Assembly: GCA_025059195.1 (NCBI GenBank)
Contig: JANXDU010000031.1
Span: 27,892 to 91,891 of the forward strand
DNA length: 64,000 nucleotides
From: Candidatus Bathyarchaeota archaeon
Lineage (GTDB): Archaea; Thermoproteota; Bathyarchaeia; Bathyarchaeales; Bathycorpusculaceae
Direction: 5' to 3'
Position 1 is the stretch's first letter; the number at the start of each line of letters is the position of its first letter. A model generated the notes under the pieces. It was not told the origin of the DNA and did not search any database. It saw only the letters and a program-made list of their open reading frames with translations. Of this stretch, positions 36,844 to 46,188 are shown piece by piece. Made by a program: the position numbers and the translations under genes.

Positions 36844-38133
36844 TTAAAGTTTAGATTCGGCCTCAAGCAAAAAGTTTACGGAGTTAAAAGTTTTCGGTTT
36901 ATCTCTAATCCTTGCCAGGGTAGTTGCTCCTGAAAGGAGAATTAAAAGCATCAAGATAATTTCCTTCTTAAATTCTGGGATCGCTTTTGTCCCTATAATT
37001 TCTATAGAAGTCGCCCCCGTCCCGTGGTTGTAAGTGAAGTATAGGTATGTGTATTCATCGTATTGGTCTAACACAAAAGGGTTGACGGAAGTGTGGTTTA
37101 CGAGTACTATCCATTGATGGCCCCTTTCAACCCACAAAATTTGCTTTGATACTGCGACTCTGCAGAAACCTATTCCAGGGCTGCCTTGCACATTATAACT
37201 TATAGACGCTTCGTTAGGATCAAAGTGTACTTTCAAAATTGTGTGGTTGCTGGCAATAGAAACGTAGTATTCTACATTGTTCCATCTTCCCACGGCAAAA
37301 AAGTTTAATGGTGCCATGAATGGGTATCTGTCCAAATCGCCGCCGTAAGACTCGTCGCATATACCATCACTGCCTAACTTGTCTTGGTTGGGGCCCCAAT
37401 GCTTGTCTGACCCGTTGTGGTCGTTCCAATAGTTCCCACCGCTGGGGTAACCATTATGCCATATGCCTCCCACTCCAACCCCGCCCTTGTTTATCTGATT
37501 TTCCAAAAAATTGTTGTGGTAAATTCTGTTTTCTATGCAAGTGGTGTCCGCTACCCAAATTCCGTTCCTATTGTTTGATATGATGTTTTCAACAATACTG
37601 TTGCGGGAGCTGCTTTGTCGCAAGTATATTCCACTAAGGTAATTATTTCTTAACTCGTTTCTGACGATGCGGCATTGTGAGGAATTTTTAAGGCGGATTC
37701 CGTTGACGCAATTTTTAATTTTGCAATAGGATACTTCCACATTTCGGGCATCCGATAAATCGATTCCCGCTGCTCCTGCTAGCTCATTGGTTGTTGTGTT
37801 TTGAATTGTTAGGTTCAAAATTCTAACTCCACTACTTTTTACAAGGAAAATTTGTCTTTCTGCAAGTTGGCCGTCTATAATCGTCGCATCAGCGTTTCTT
37901 CCAATCAACGTTACTGTTTTATTTACAATTATGGGGTAACTCTCTTCAAAATAAACTCCGGGTTCAATGAAGATTGTGCTGTTGGGCGCTGCGTTGTTAA
38001 TCGCCCTCTGAATAGACTCCCCCGGAGATACGGTCAACTCCCAGCTTAGATGTTGAGCATTAGTTTGTAAAGTCAGAATTAATAGAAGTGTAAACAGAAT
38101 TATTGAAAAAATTAAGACTTGGATTTTTTTCAA
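36844..38133 (-). CDS. secreted right-handed beta-helix protein (NosD-like) with PEF-type tail
   Basis: About 429 residues: signal peptide, then repeats of a parallel beta helix (GESIQRAINNAAPNSTIFIE starts the pectate-lyase-like fold; NGIRLKNSSQC, SGIYLRQSSS and NGIWVADTTC are successive coils), a beta domain like that of the double-cohesin protein at 21259, and AIPEF before a short hydrophobic helix. Substrate may be a surface polysaccharide. TTG 38133 has GGTGGG four to five bases upstream; a GTG at 38142 is possible. The tail after the helix is unusually long for a PEF signal. Confidence 0.8.
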   Translation of the reverse strand: MKKIQVLIFSIILFTLLLILTLQTNAQHLSWELTVSPGESIQRAINNAAPNSTIFIEPGVYFEESYPIIVNKTVTLIGRNADATIIDGQLAERQIFLVKSSGVRILNLTIQNTTTNELAGAAGIDLSDARNVEVSYCKIKNCVNGIRLKNSSQCRIVRNELRNNYLSGIYLRQSSSRNSIVENIISNNRNGIWVADTTCIENRIYHNNFLENQINKGGVGVGGIWHNGYPSGGNYWNDHNGSDKHWGPNQDKLGSDGICDESYGGDLDRYPFMAPLNFFAVGRWNNVEYYVSIASNHTILKVHFDPNEASISYNVQGSPGIGFCRVAVSKQILWVERGHQWIVLVNHTSVNPFVLDQYDEYTYLYFTYNHGTGATSIEIIGTKAIPEFKKEIILMLLILLSGATTLARIRDKPKTFNSVNFLLEAESKL

Positions 38134-38343
38134 TAATCCCACCCAGTTGCTATTATGTTAAAGGTTCAGTTTTTCTAATATCTATTTCTGTCCTGTTTTC
38201 TAGTTTTGACTTTTAAAAAGCGCTTCTGCTTGTTTATAGCCGTCTACGAAAATGTTCATAGCTATCTAGACCCTTTTTCTGTAAAAATCTTCTAGAAACC
38301 TTTATATGAACTCGAAATATTTTCTGAAGAGGGGAGAAGGCGC

Positions 38344-41298
38344 TTGCATTCAAAGTTCAGGCATTTGTTGTTTTTAACGCTTTTACTAATGCTTTGCATC
38401 GTTCTTGTCGATCCGGCTAGCGCGTCACCCTGCGCAATTTTGAAGGTTTCCCTGCCAGAAGGTGTTTATCGTGGTTATAATGTGGATCCTTGGCTTTGTG
38501 AGTGTTGGTTTTTGAATTTAACCGGAGCTGTTCAAACTTTTCTTGTCCGTATTAACAATACCAGCAGTTCTTTACGGTCTTATGACACTCGTTTGGTTAT
38601 TGCGCTTAACGAGGCTGGTTATAGCAAGCTTGTTTCGCTGGTTGTAAACGGTACGAGTGTTCCTAAATCCGCTTTTAAATGGGGCACGCCTAAGCCCTAC
38701 AAGCTTTGGACATGGCCTAGTGGTGATGTTTATCCAACCTACTTTAACGATACGGTTATTAATGTGGGTTTGATTCCTACGAAGAGCTATAAAACTTTAG
38801 TTGTTTCTGTGACGTTTTCTGATCCTCTTGGTGTGAGGATGCATTTTGACGCCTATGGAAAGTCTACCTCTGGAACGCCATCCTCTAGTGGTCAAATTGT
38901 TCACAATCCGCTTGGGGCAGATTCCACAGTTTTCCTTCAACCGGGACCTCCGCCGCCTCAACCGCCATTTGCTATTTTCACATTTTCTCCAACCTATCCA
39001 GAGGTTAGCGAGCTTGTTACTTTTGATGCTTCGGGAAGCTACGACCCAGACGGTTACATTGTAAGCTATACCTGGAGTTTTGGTGATGGAACCCCGCCAG
39101 TTGTTGAGTATGATCCGATCACTCAGCATGCTTATTTATCCTTCGGCGATTACGTTGTAATTTTGACAGTTACAGATAACAGCGGTTTAACAGGCCAAAA
39201 AACAGCGGCAATACATGTTAGTCAACGGCCAGTTGCATCCTTCACATTTTCGCCGCCAGACCCGCTCGTTCACGAAATTGTTACTTTTGATGCCTCTGGT
39301 TCTTCACCGGATGGTGGAGTGATAGTTAGCTATACTTGGGATTTTGGTGACGGCAATGTTACAACGACAAGCAGTTCAATCATAACCCATGCATATGAAA
39401 CTTATGGCACGTTCACGGTTACGTTGAAGGTTACTGACAGCGAAGGAAAATGGGACACCGTGTCTAAACAGATAACTGTTGAGAAGGCTCCAATAGCAGA
39501 TTTCTGGTGGACCCCCTACTATCCCCAGAGGGGTGAAATTGTTACTTTTGATGCTTCCGCCTCCACGGCAGACGGCGGCGAAATAGTTAGTTACGCTTGG
39601 GATTTTGGTGATGGCACACCAATAGTTGTGGAAAACGACCCAGTAACAACACATGTTTACGCATTAGCAGGCGAGTACCTGGTCACTTTAAATGTTACTG
39701 ACAGTGAGGGAAGATGGGACACGGAAACAAAAATGATCACCGTTGTATTGCGTAGGTATTACCTAAAAGTTAGAACAGACCCGGCGGGCGTAACAACGAT
39801 TCCGGGAGAAAACTGGTATAGCGAAGGCACAGAGGTTACACTCACAGCTCCGGTCACCGTTCCAGTTTCGACCGGCGTACGCTACAAGTTCAGTTATTGG
39901 GATGTCGACGGGGCGCAAAAGGTTGGCAACCCGATAGTAGTGTTTATGGACGCCAACCACACAGCCACTGCTCACTATGTCCTAGAATATTATCTGACAG
40001 TCTTCTCCCCCTTCGGCACCGTAGCCGGACAAGGCTGGTACCCTAACGGCTCCACAGCCTACGCAAACTTAAACACGGGGTTAGTTGACCATGGAAACGG
40101 AACCCGAAGAGTTTTTGTAAGCTGGAGTGGCGACGCTTCAGGAACAAACTACGCCCAGAGCAGCCCCATAATAATGAATGCGCCTAAAACAGCGGTGGCA
40201 AACTGGAAGACCCAGTATGCGGTAACTTTCACTCAGACAGGCTCAAACGTGGCTCCAACGGTCACCTATACGGCTGACGCAGACCCAACGGAAACGGTGC
40301 CCTTCACGGTCTGGGTTTTAGCTGGCTCCCAAATCACGTATACTTACCAAAACATTGTTCCAGGGGCTACTCCAGGAGTACGCTACATACTGGTAAATGT
40401 TAACCCACCATCACCACAAACTGTGAATGCCCCCCTCACTGTAAACGCCTCCTATCAAATCCAATATTATTTAACCGTGCGCACAGACCCGCTGGGCATA
40501 GTGGCAGTTCCTGGAGAAGGTTGGTACAACCCAGCGCAAAGCGTTCAGCTAGTTGCCCCAACCGTAGCGGGTTACACATTCCAATACTGGGACGTTGATG
40601 GTGTGTCACAGGGAAGCGGTGTAAACCCAATAACGGTAGTTATAAATGCGCCGAGAACAGCCACCGCCCACTACACGGTGGTAGTGCCAACTTACAGGCT
40701 GAAAATCGAGACTACGACGGGTGGTACAACAAACCCTGCGCCGGGCATATACAACTATACTGCCGGTTCACAGGTTCAGGTTACAGCCATTCCAAGCAGC
40801 GGCTACATCTTCGACCACTGGGAACTTAACGGCACAAAAGTAGGCGCAGCCCCAACCTACACGGTAACAATGAATGCCAACTATGTTCTAAAAGCCTTCT
40901 TCAAACAGGTTCCACCGTTAACAGTTTCGATAAGCCCCATGTCTGCTTCCATAATGGTTGGTCAACAAGTAACTTTTGCATCATCCGTGAGCGGCGGGAT
41001 GCCGCCATACACATATCAATGGTATGTGAACAACCAGCCAATCAGTGGAGCGACGTCCAGCAGCTGGACTTTTAAACCGACAGAGGTGGGCATATATTAC
41101 GTATCGTTGAAAGTTACGGACAACGCAGGCAACATAGCTCAGTCAGATCCAGCGCGAGTAACGGTTTCAGCCGTGCCTGTGGGCGGATACTCAATATCCT
41201 TTGTTGAGGAGACATCAGCAACGCTTATGGTTGCGTACACTATGCTGGTGGTTTTGCTTGGCTCCATGTTGAGCCTAACTAAGCGTAAAAGAAAATAG
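38344..41298 (+). CDS. giant surface protein: PKD domains, bacterial-repeat domains and a C-terminal anchor
   Basis: 984 residues. After a signal peptide and a distinct N-terminal domain (about 28-205) come three PKD domains (about 206-470; each has SYTWxFGDG or SYAWDFGDG), then at least four repeats of the YYLTVRTDPLGIV type with FxYWDVDG (about 470-855), an Ig-like domain (about 858-945) and a membrane helix with KRKRK end. TTG start with AGGGGAGAAGG upstream and a TTTATATG box at 38301-38308. Likely adhesin or S-layer-associated stalk. Confidence 0.83.
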   Translation: MHSKFRHLLFLTLLLMLCIVLVDPASASPCAILKVSLPEGVYRGYNVDPWLCECWFLNLTGAVQTFLVRINNTSSSLRSYDTRLVIALNEAGYSKLVSLVVNGTSVPKSAFKWGTPKPYKLWTWPSGDVYPTYFNDTVINVGLIPTKSYKTLVVSVTFSDPLGVRMHFDAYGKSTSGTPSSSGQIVHNPLGADSTVFLQPGPPPPQPPFAIFTFSPTYPEVSELVTFDASGSYDPDGYIVSYTWSFGDGTPPVVEYDPITQHAYLSFGDYVVILTVTDNSGLTGQKTAAIHVSQRPVASFTFSPPDPLVHEIVTFDASGSSPDGGVIVSYTWDFGDGNVTTTSSSIITHAYETYGTFTVTLKVTDSEGKWDTVSKQITVEKAPIADFWWTPYYPQRGEIVTFDASASTADGGEIVSYAWDFGDGTPIVVENDPVTTHVYALAGEYLVTLNVTDSEGRWDTETKMITVVLRRYYLKVRTDPAGVTTIPGENWYSEGTEVTLTAPVTVPVSTGVRYKFSYWDVDGAQKVGNPIVVFMDANHTATAHYVLEYYLTVFSPFGTVAGQGWYPNGSTAYANLNTGLVDHGNGTRRVFVSWSGDASGTNYAQSSPIIMNAPKTAVANWKTQYAVTFTQTGSNVAPTVTYTADADPTETVPFTVWVLAGSQITYTYQNIVPGATPGVRYILVNVNPPSPQTVNAPLTVNASYQIQYYLTVRTDPLGIVAVPGEGWYNPAQSVQLVAPTVAGYTFQYWDVDGVSQGSGVNPITVVINAPRTATAHYTVVVPTYRLKIETTTGGTTNPAPGIYNYTAGSQVQVTAIPSSGYIFDHWELNGTKVGAAPTYTVTMNANYVLKAFFKQVPPLTVSISPMSASIMVGQQVTFASSVSGGMPPYTYQWYVNNQPISGATSSSWTFKPTEVGIYYVSLKVTDNAGNIAQSDPARVTVSAVPVGGYSISFVEETSATLMVAYTMLVVLLGSMLSLTKRKRK

Positions 41299-41355
41299 GC
41301 TCCACCAATCCCTATAATTCTCGACAGTATCTATTAAGGGAGAAATCGTTACTTT

Positions 41356-42207
41356 ATGCCAGAAAAAGCTAGGAAAGCCCAGGGCGAAGTGAAAAAGTCA
41401 TTGAACATAAAGTTGTTAACAGTTTCTACAGTTTTAGCTGCCGCAATAATCACTAGCTCAATCTTATACCAGTTTTTTTGGCGTCCATCATGGGAGAGCG
41501 AAGTCAAATTCTCACTTAAAGCTGCAATAATAGATCAACTCGGCGAGGATTTTTTCAACCAAACGTTTATCTCCGCCGTAACCACCCTCCTCGAAAGGTA
41601 CAATTTTACAGTTGAATACCACGGTTATAATCAAGCAAATGTTGAATTTTTTAGAAGATTTGCTAAGAGCAATTATGGCGTGATAATTTTGAGAACCCAT
41701 GTTGCACTGCGGAAAGATGGCTCAGTCGTTGACTTCTTCACTTCTGAGCGCTATGTTAGCACGAAACATAGAGAATTACAAGATAAGGGGCTTTTAGTCA
41801 AGGGTGAATTAAATGTTTCTGGAACCGTTAAGGAATTTTTTGCTTTTACACCAGATTTCGTTAGGGAGTTAGAGGGCACTTTCCCTCAAAGCATAGTCAT
41901 TGCAATGGGTTGCCATAGCTTAAACCGAACATCTGGTCAACCGATGGCAAAAGCCTTCTGTGATAAGGGCGCAAAAGTTTACATTGGCTGGTCCAGCCTG
42001 GTTTCAGCGTCCCATTCAGACCGGGAAATTACAAAACTGATAAAACGCCTTTTGGATGGAAACGAGACTATAAAGGAGGCTGTTAAAAAAGCAAGCCCCG
42101 AATTCATGTGGGGAACTCGTTCGGAGCTCATGTTTTATCCCCCGGCTGTCGAAAATTTGAGGGTGTCTGACCTAATAAGGGGTGTAACGTATCAAACAAG
42201 TCCGTAA
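41356..42207 (+). CDS. membrane-anchored extracellular protein with caspase-like His/Cys motifs
   Basis: 283 residues with one N-terminal membrane helix (about 18-40) and an external alpha/beta domain. A strand ending in GVIILRTHVAL (His115) and a later strand ending in SIVIAMGCHSL (Cys186), followed by MAKAFCDKGAKVYIGWSS, match the His-then-Cys layout of clan CD peptidases (caspase, gingipain, CHAT). This reading is by eye. It could be a surface peptidase that processes the neighbouring secreted proteins, or an inactive relative. Confidence 0.5.
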   Translation: MPEKARKAQGEVKKSLNIKLLTVSTVLAAAIITSSILYQFFWRPSWESEVKFSLKAAIIDQLGEDFFNQTFISAVTTLLERYNFTVEYHGYNQANVEFFRRFAKSNYGVIILRTHVALRKDGSVVDFFTSERYVSTKHRELQDKGLLVKGELNVSGTVKEFFAFTPDFVRELEGTFPQSIVIAMGCHSLNRTSGQPMAKAFCDKGAKVYIGWSSLVSASHSDREITKLIKRLLDGNETIKEAVKKASPEFMWGTRSELMFYPPAVENLRVSDLIRGVTYQTSP

Positions 42208-42213
42208 AATCGG

Positions 42214-42555
42214 CTACTCTGATGTTAGAATCAAGTTTGTTAAACGTTTCAACTCTTTAGCTACAGTTGCATATAGTTCGTTTCGGAGGCTTTCACCTGT
42301 GAGGCTTGCATTTTTCAGTCTTTTAATATCCTCAGCCAACCGCGTGTTTTCCAGCACTTCAGCAGTCCATTTTTCAAAATCTCCACGGTATAGGTGAAAC
42401 TCCAAAGATTTTGCGTCAACTATTTTTATTTTCTCCATAAATTCTCTCAACGACGATGCATTTTCGCCCGTGTAGTTTCCGATGGATGTGAAGAAGTAGA
42501 AGGCTTTCTCTCTTGGAACGGTTTTTAGTGCTTTTATTTCCGCTTCATTTTTCAC
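42214..42555 (-). CDS. DUF5752-type protein
   Basis: 113 residues beginning YFFTSIGNYTGENASSLREF and with SLEFHLYRGDFEKW, the pattern of the DUF5752 family, whose function is unknown. It overlaps the Lrp-type regulator gene by eleven bases and is downstream of it, so it is probably co-expressed or autoregulated with it. Confidence 0.7.
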   Translation of the reverse strand: MKNEAEIKALKTVPREKAFYFFTSIGNYTGENASSLREFMEKIKIVDAKSLEFHLYRGDFEKWTAEVLENTRLAEDIKRLKNASLTGESLRNELYATVAKELKRLTNLILTSE

Positions 42556-43096
42556 TTGCGCTTTTCCCTTCGTTTTTGTTTGTTATTTTGCTGTTTGTTG
42601 GTGTTAACTCTTTCGGGTCATTTACTATTAAATGTTGGGTTTCCTTGAACTTTTTTGTGATTATCGAAGTTTTTATCCGCAGAACTCCTTGAAGTGGTGC
42701 AACCGTCGTGGCGATAAACTCGTGGAGGCTTTCTTGGTTTTCAGCTGCAACTTTGGCTATTATTTGAAGTTCCTCGGATAAGGATGTGTAGACTTCGAGG
42801 ACTTGGGGGATTTTGCTGAGTTTTTCAGCGACCTTCTCGCTTTCTTTGGGGTCTGTATAAATTGTCATTATGGCTGTTACCGTTTTGACGCCGGCTTTTT
42901 CTGTATCCACCAATGTTGTGTACTTTTTTATTATGCCGTATTTTTCCATCCTTCTTACCCTATCGTAAACTGTTGAATGGGCTATCCCGAGACGCTTGCC
43001 TATTGCTGTGTAGGTTTGTCTGGCATCCTCTTGCAACAGTTCCAAAATTTTAATATCTGTTGAATCTAGACGGAAGCTGTTGTTTTTGAACTTCAA
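42545..43096 (-). CDS. Lrp/AsnC family transcriptional regulator
   Basis: 183 residues: N-terminal winged helix-turn-helix (LDSTDIKILELLQEDARQTY, then GIAHSTVYDRVRRMEKYGII) and a RAM ligand-binding domain. The extra C-terminal tail is Lys/Thr/Asn-rich. TTG start. A tandem ten-base repeat in the upstream spacer may be its operator. Confidence 0.9.
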   Translation of the reverse strand: MKFKNNSFRLDSTDIKILELLQEDARQTYTAIGKRLGIAHSTVYDRVRRMEKYGIIKKYTTLVDTEKAGVKTVTAIMTIYTDPKESEKVAEKLSKIPQVLEVYTSLSEELQIIAKVAAENQESLHEFIATTVAPLQGVLRIKTSIITKKFKETQHLIVNDPKELTPTNSKITNKNEGKSASEK

Positions 43097-43237
43097 TCAT
43101 TTGAGCCTTCCAAACGCTTTACATTAACTGTTCAATTTGCGAATATATTTTGTTTATTATCGGAAAAATGTGGAAAAACGCCTTAGATTCTGGAGAATTT
43201 TCGGCAAAATGTATCTAAAAGGCCTTCCTCTGAATTC

Positions 43238-43257
43238 GTAGAATTGTGTAGAATTGT
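43238..43257. repeat. tandem 10-base repeat in the Lrp upstream region
   Basis: GTAGAATTGT occurs twice without gap, giving one-helical-turn spacing, in the A/T-rich 300-base spacer between the divergent Lrp gene and the gene at 43402. A related CTACAATTTT follows at about 43278. The spacer holds no gene, but TATA-like AAATTTAAATC near 43336-43346 serves the plus strand. Confidence 0.5.
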
Positions 43258-43401
43258 TTTTTAAAGAATTCATTTGTCTACAATTTTTCAATTTATAATT
43301 TTTAAACCTACATTTTTGCGGATAAACTGGCAAATAAATTTAAATCTGTTGATAGAACAATTTTCTATGAGATTCTTACAAGAGAGGTTAGTGGCTGGAA
43401 A

Positions 43402-43863
43402 ATGAAAGTTTCAAAGGTTTGGGAAATTCTTAGAAGGTTTAAAGAGCTGTGTAAGCTTCGCGGTTGGAGAACAACTGAAAGCGAGGATTGGGTTGAAACG
43501 GGTAATGAATACCACATTTTCCTTTGGGCGAGGGGTATCCACCCTTCATCTTTTAAGAGCATAGCTACTAACAGAAAATGTGTGGTTCGGGAAGGCCTAT
43601 CTTACCGTGTTGTTGAAGCCTCCTATATGGCGTGGCTTTTCTCCGAAAGTCCGCCTGAAAACCTTGTTAACGTTTTTCTTGAAAACCCAGAGTTCTCTAA
43701 GAAAATCGCTTTATACGACTTAAGCCCTTTTGCAGAAGGCAAAAACGCATGTTTCAAATTAAATTACACCGACAGCCCAGTTTTCAAGGAATTTGAGAGA
43801 TTCCTCGAAAATGCGCTCGGTGTTAGGATTGAGGAGTACGTAAACTTAAAATCCATCATATAG
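43402..43863 (+). CDS. uncharacterised 153-residue protein
   Basis: Not recognised. Soluble alpha/beta protein with an N-terminal helix (VSKVWEILRRFKELCKLRGW) and several aromatic residues; two cysteines only. It is divergent from the Lrp regulator. ATG with GGAAA just upstream. Confidence 0.65.
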   Translation: MKVSKVWEILRRFKELCKLRGWRTTESEDWVETGNEYHIFLWARGIHPSSFKSIATNRKCVVREGLSYRVVEASYMAWLFSESPPENLVNVFLENPEFSKKIALYDLSPFAEGKNACFKLNYTDSPVFKEFERFLENALGVRIEEYVNLKSII

Positions 43864-43925
43864 CCGGTATGGCTATCAAAAGGTTTGATAAATAGAGGCG
43901 CCGCATAATATTAGTTGTGGTGAGC

Positions 43926-44540
43926 ATGTCCGAGGAAGCTGAGGAGGTTAAAAGCCTTCTTGCCTTCAAAAAAAGGATAGAAAAAAGAATCGAGAAGCTT
44001 GAATCGGAGCTTAAGGAACTTCGATCGATTCTTGAAAGCGTAAACTCCGTTTTGTTGGCTAAGGGGTTTAAGCGTGCTGAGCTTGTCAAAAAACCTTCCA
44101 TAGAAACCGCGCCCACACCAGTTATGGCAGAGGCAGTCCAGCTGTCCGCACCTTTGACGGCGCAGACACCCGTCTCTGTGCCAGAGTTTAAAGAGGTTGC
44201 AGCTCTAAAAACTGCTTCGGGAGAGCTTCTCGCCAAGCTTTATATCGGAGAAAACTTCTTGAAAGTTGTTCCAGCAGAAGACAAAAATTTTAATGTGAAT
44301 ACACCGCCTTTCAACCAGTTTCTTGTTGAAAGGGTTTTGGCTAAAATGCAACAAAAAGACAGCGAACTAGCCAAGACTGGAAAACTTAAGCCAGAAGAAA
44401 TATTCACCTACAACATTGTGAGGGAAGGGGACTTTATCCGTGAAATTCACATGAAAAACTTTGACGCTGAACGTTTAAAAGAGCTAAAGTCTAGCCTCAA
44501 ATGGACTCTGGAAAAAATGTACGAAAAAATGAAGGGCTAG
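43926..44540 (+). CDS. uncharacterised protein with N-terminal coiled coil
   Basis: About 204 residues: a heptad coiled coil (about 10-50, KKRIEKRIEKLESELKEL), a Pro/Thr/Ala linker, and a C-terminal alpha/beta domain (ELLAKLYIGENFLKVVP onward). Not recognised. ATG 43926 is preceded by GGTG; in-frame GTG codons at 43917 and 43920 are alternatives. Confidence 0.65.
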   Translation: MSEEAEEVKSLLAFKKRIEKRIEKLESELKELRSILESVNSVLLAKGFKRAELVKKPSIETAPTPVMAEAVQLSAPLTAQTPVSVPEFKEVAALKTASGELLAKLYIGENFLKVVPAEDKNFNVNTPPFNQFLVERVLAKMQQKDSELAKTGKLKPEEIFTYNIVREGDFIREIHMKNFDAERLKELKSSLKWTLEKMYEKMKG

Positions 44541-44545
44541 GCCAA

Positions 44546-45112
44546 TTAAGGCCATTTTCTGTCAAAGTATATGTTTTTGCCTTTAGCTGAAAGCGGTATT
44601 CCCATGGCGACGGTGGCTTCTGGCATTAGGTTTAGCTTCAACGCAGCCGTGCCTATACGGTACATTATCCTATTGTCGATGTTGAGTAGGCTGGCGGTTT
44701 TTACAGCGGAACCTAAAGCTATTCCGAGGTCTAAAGCCTTAAACAAGCATGTTGGACCAATAAAGTCTTGGCCTGTTTTCTTCGAGTTTTCTTCGAATTC
44801 TCGGCATGTCTTGTAGCCGCATGCTCCACAGTTGATTCCTATGCTTTTACTTCCCCTAATTCCTATTAGGACTACGGCCTCCGAGTCTTTCACGTTCTTT
44901 GCATCACGCTTAAAACCGTCAATATTTCTCTCTTCAGCTATTTCGTTCATTTTTTCAGCTATAGCATCTTTTTCCTCTCCGTAAACAACTAATGTTAGAA
45001 CATCATCTAGCCCAGCTGATTTTGGGGCAGTTCTAGCAGCAACCTGCATGAGTTTAGCAACCTCAAGAATGGCTTCCTTTTCCCCTTTTTCCCCTTCAAT
45101 TTTTGGACACAT
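44546..45112 (-). CDS. DUF2148 ferredoxin-domain protein
   Basis: About 188 residues with a cysteine cluster NCGACGYKTC and a later Cys in GPTCLFKALDLGIALGSA, the layout of DUF2148 proteins thought to bind an iron-sulfur centre. The C-terminal half (RIMYRIGTAALKLNL) is also typical. ATG 45112 has GGTG six bases upstream; ATG and GTG codons at 45118 and 45121 are alternatives. Role unknown, presumably redox. Confidence 0.82.
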   Translation of the reverse strand: MCPKIEGEKGEKEAILEVAKLMQVAARTAPKSAGLDDVLTLVVYGEEKDAIAEKMNEIAEERNIDGFKRDAKNVKDSEAVVLIGIRGSKSIGINCGACGYKTCREFEENSKKTGQDFIGPTCLFKALDLGIALGSAVKTASLLNIDNRIMYRIGTAALKLNLMPEATVAMGIPLSAKGKNIYFDRKWP

Positions 45113-45165
45113 TTGCATCACCTCTCACGTTAGTTCAAAACCTATAGAATTAACTGTTTCGCCCT

Positions 45166-45306
45166 TTAAACGCCCCAGGCTGAAAAAACCTTTTTCAAAA
45201 GCTCAACGGTTGCGTTTAACTGTCCAGTGTATAAACCTGCCGCGAACATGGATACTCCCAAGAGCAAAAGCAGGGCGCCTATCACGCGGCGTTCTGAAAT
45301 TTCCAT
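45166..45306 (-). CDS. 46-residue single-helix membrane protein after thioredoxin
   Basis: One membrane helix (VIGALLLLLGVSMFAAGLY) with a short N-terminal charged segment and an external tail. The ATG at 45306 lies five bases after the thioredoxin stop with GAGAAAG between, which supports a separate gene rather than the longer frame that overlaps thioredoxin. It may anchor or assist thioredoxin at the membrane. Confidence 0.55.
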   Translation of the reverse strand: MEISERRVIGALLLLLGVSMFAAGLYTGQLNATVELLKKVFSAWGV

Positions 45307-45313
45307 AACTTTC

Positions 45314-45640
45314 TCACTCCAAATACTTTTTGAGACATGCTTCCACACGACCCTTGGGAGCAAATCCAACTATCCTATCAACTTCTCTGCCCGATTTAAT
45401 AACCACGAGGGTTGGGATGCTGAAAATCTGAAACCGATCTGCAGTGGATGGATTTTCATCTACATTGAGTTTTCCAACTAAAACTTTGCCGGCGAGTTCT
45501 TTAGCGAGTTCTTCAACAATAGGCGCCATCATCCTGCATGGCATACACCAGTCAGCGTAAAAATCAACCAAAACCAGCTTGTTCTGGCTGACAACTTCGT
45601 TGAAATTTGAATCTGTAAGGTGGATCACCTGGCCGCTCAA
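45314..45640 (-). CDS. trxA: thioredoxin
   Basis: 108 residues with the thioredoxin fold. The active site is WCMPCRM, with FYADWC before it and the cis-proline in [11 protein letters not shown] start with GAGGG seven bases upstream. Cytosolic disulfide reductase; co-transcribed with the 46-residue membrane protein. Confidence 0.93.
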   Translation of the reverse strand: MSGQVIHLTDSNFNEVVSQNKLVLVDFYADWCMPCRMMAPIVEELAKELAGKVLVGKLNVDENPSTADRFQIFSIPTLVVIKSGREVDRIVGFAPKGRVEACLKKYLE

Positions 45641-45702
45641 ATCGTTTCCCTCAAACTCTTGGGTTGGTTTGCGAAGTTTTCTTTCTTATGCGCTTTAGTT
45701 CA

Positions 45703-46188
45703 TCATTCTTCGCGAATATAAATCCTTCGTGTTTGCTGCCCATGCGTTTTATTTCCATTCTGAAAAGTTTTTATAAGGGCTTTAAATTTCCCATAAGCCT
45801 CTTTAGGGTTTTCGATTTTCACGGCAGCTTTTTCAAAAGGACAAACATCCGTTCCAGAGGCATCCAATATTTTATCCACTATTTTCGCCCATTCAAGGTA
45901 GACGCCGTGTTTTTCGAAGACTCCCCTTGCTTCTAGGCTTAAGATTGCAGCGTAAACAGCTTTTATTCCAGCGTAAACGGACAACAGTGCTATCGCTTTG
46001 CCAACAACTTTGTCCGCAATTGACGCTTTTTCCATTTGGACTCTAAGTTTCTCTAAAGCCTCTAGGAAGGCGGAAACTCCGTGGGCTTTGCTTTCAAAAA
46101 GCACTTTAGAATCCTTTACTATGACCAATGTCAAGTTTTTTCTGCGCAGTTCATTTTTTGCTATTTCTAAGTCTTCTTTAATGGACAT
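45703..46188 (-). CDS. DUF1893 protein
   Basis: 161 residues. NLTLVIVKDSKVLFESKAHG and ADKVVGKAIALLSVYAGIKAV are the core of DUF1893, related to cytidine-deaminase-fold proteins, with GTDVCPFEKA near the end. The extra C-terminal 15 residues are basic. It overlaps the FmdE-like gene by eleven bases. Function unknown. Confidence 0.8.
   Translation of the reverse strand: MSIKEDLEIAKNELRRKNLTLVIVKDSKVLFESKAHGVSAFLEALEKLRVQMEKASIADKVVGKAIALLSVYAGIKAVYAAILSLEARGVFEKHGVYLEWAKIVDKILDASGTDVCPFEKAAVKIENPKEAYGKFKALIKTFQNGNKTHGQQTRRIYIREE

Noticed and set aside
38344..41298. A dockerin or cohesin in the giant PKD protein
   Set aside because: Only PKD, repeat-type and Ig-like domains are visible; no IDIFD repeats and no cohesin pattern.
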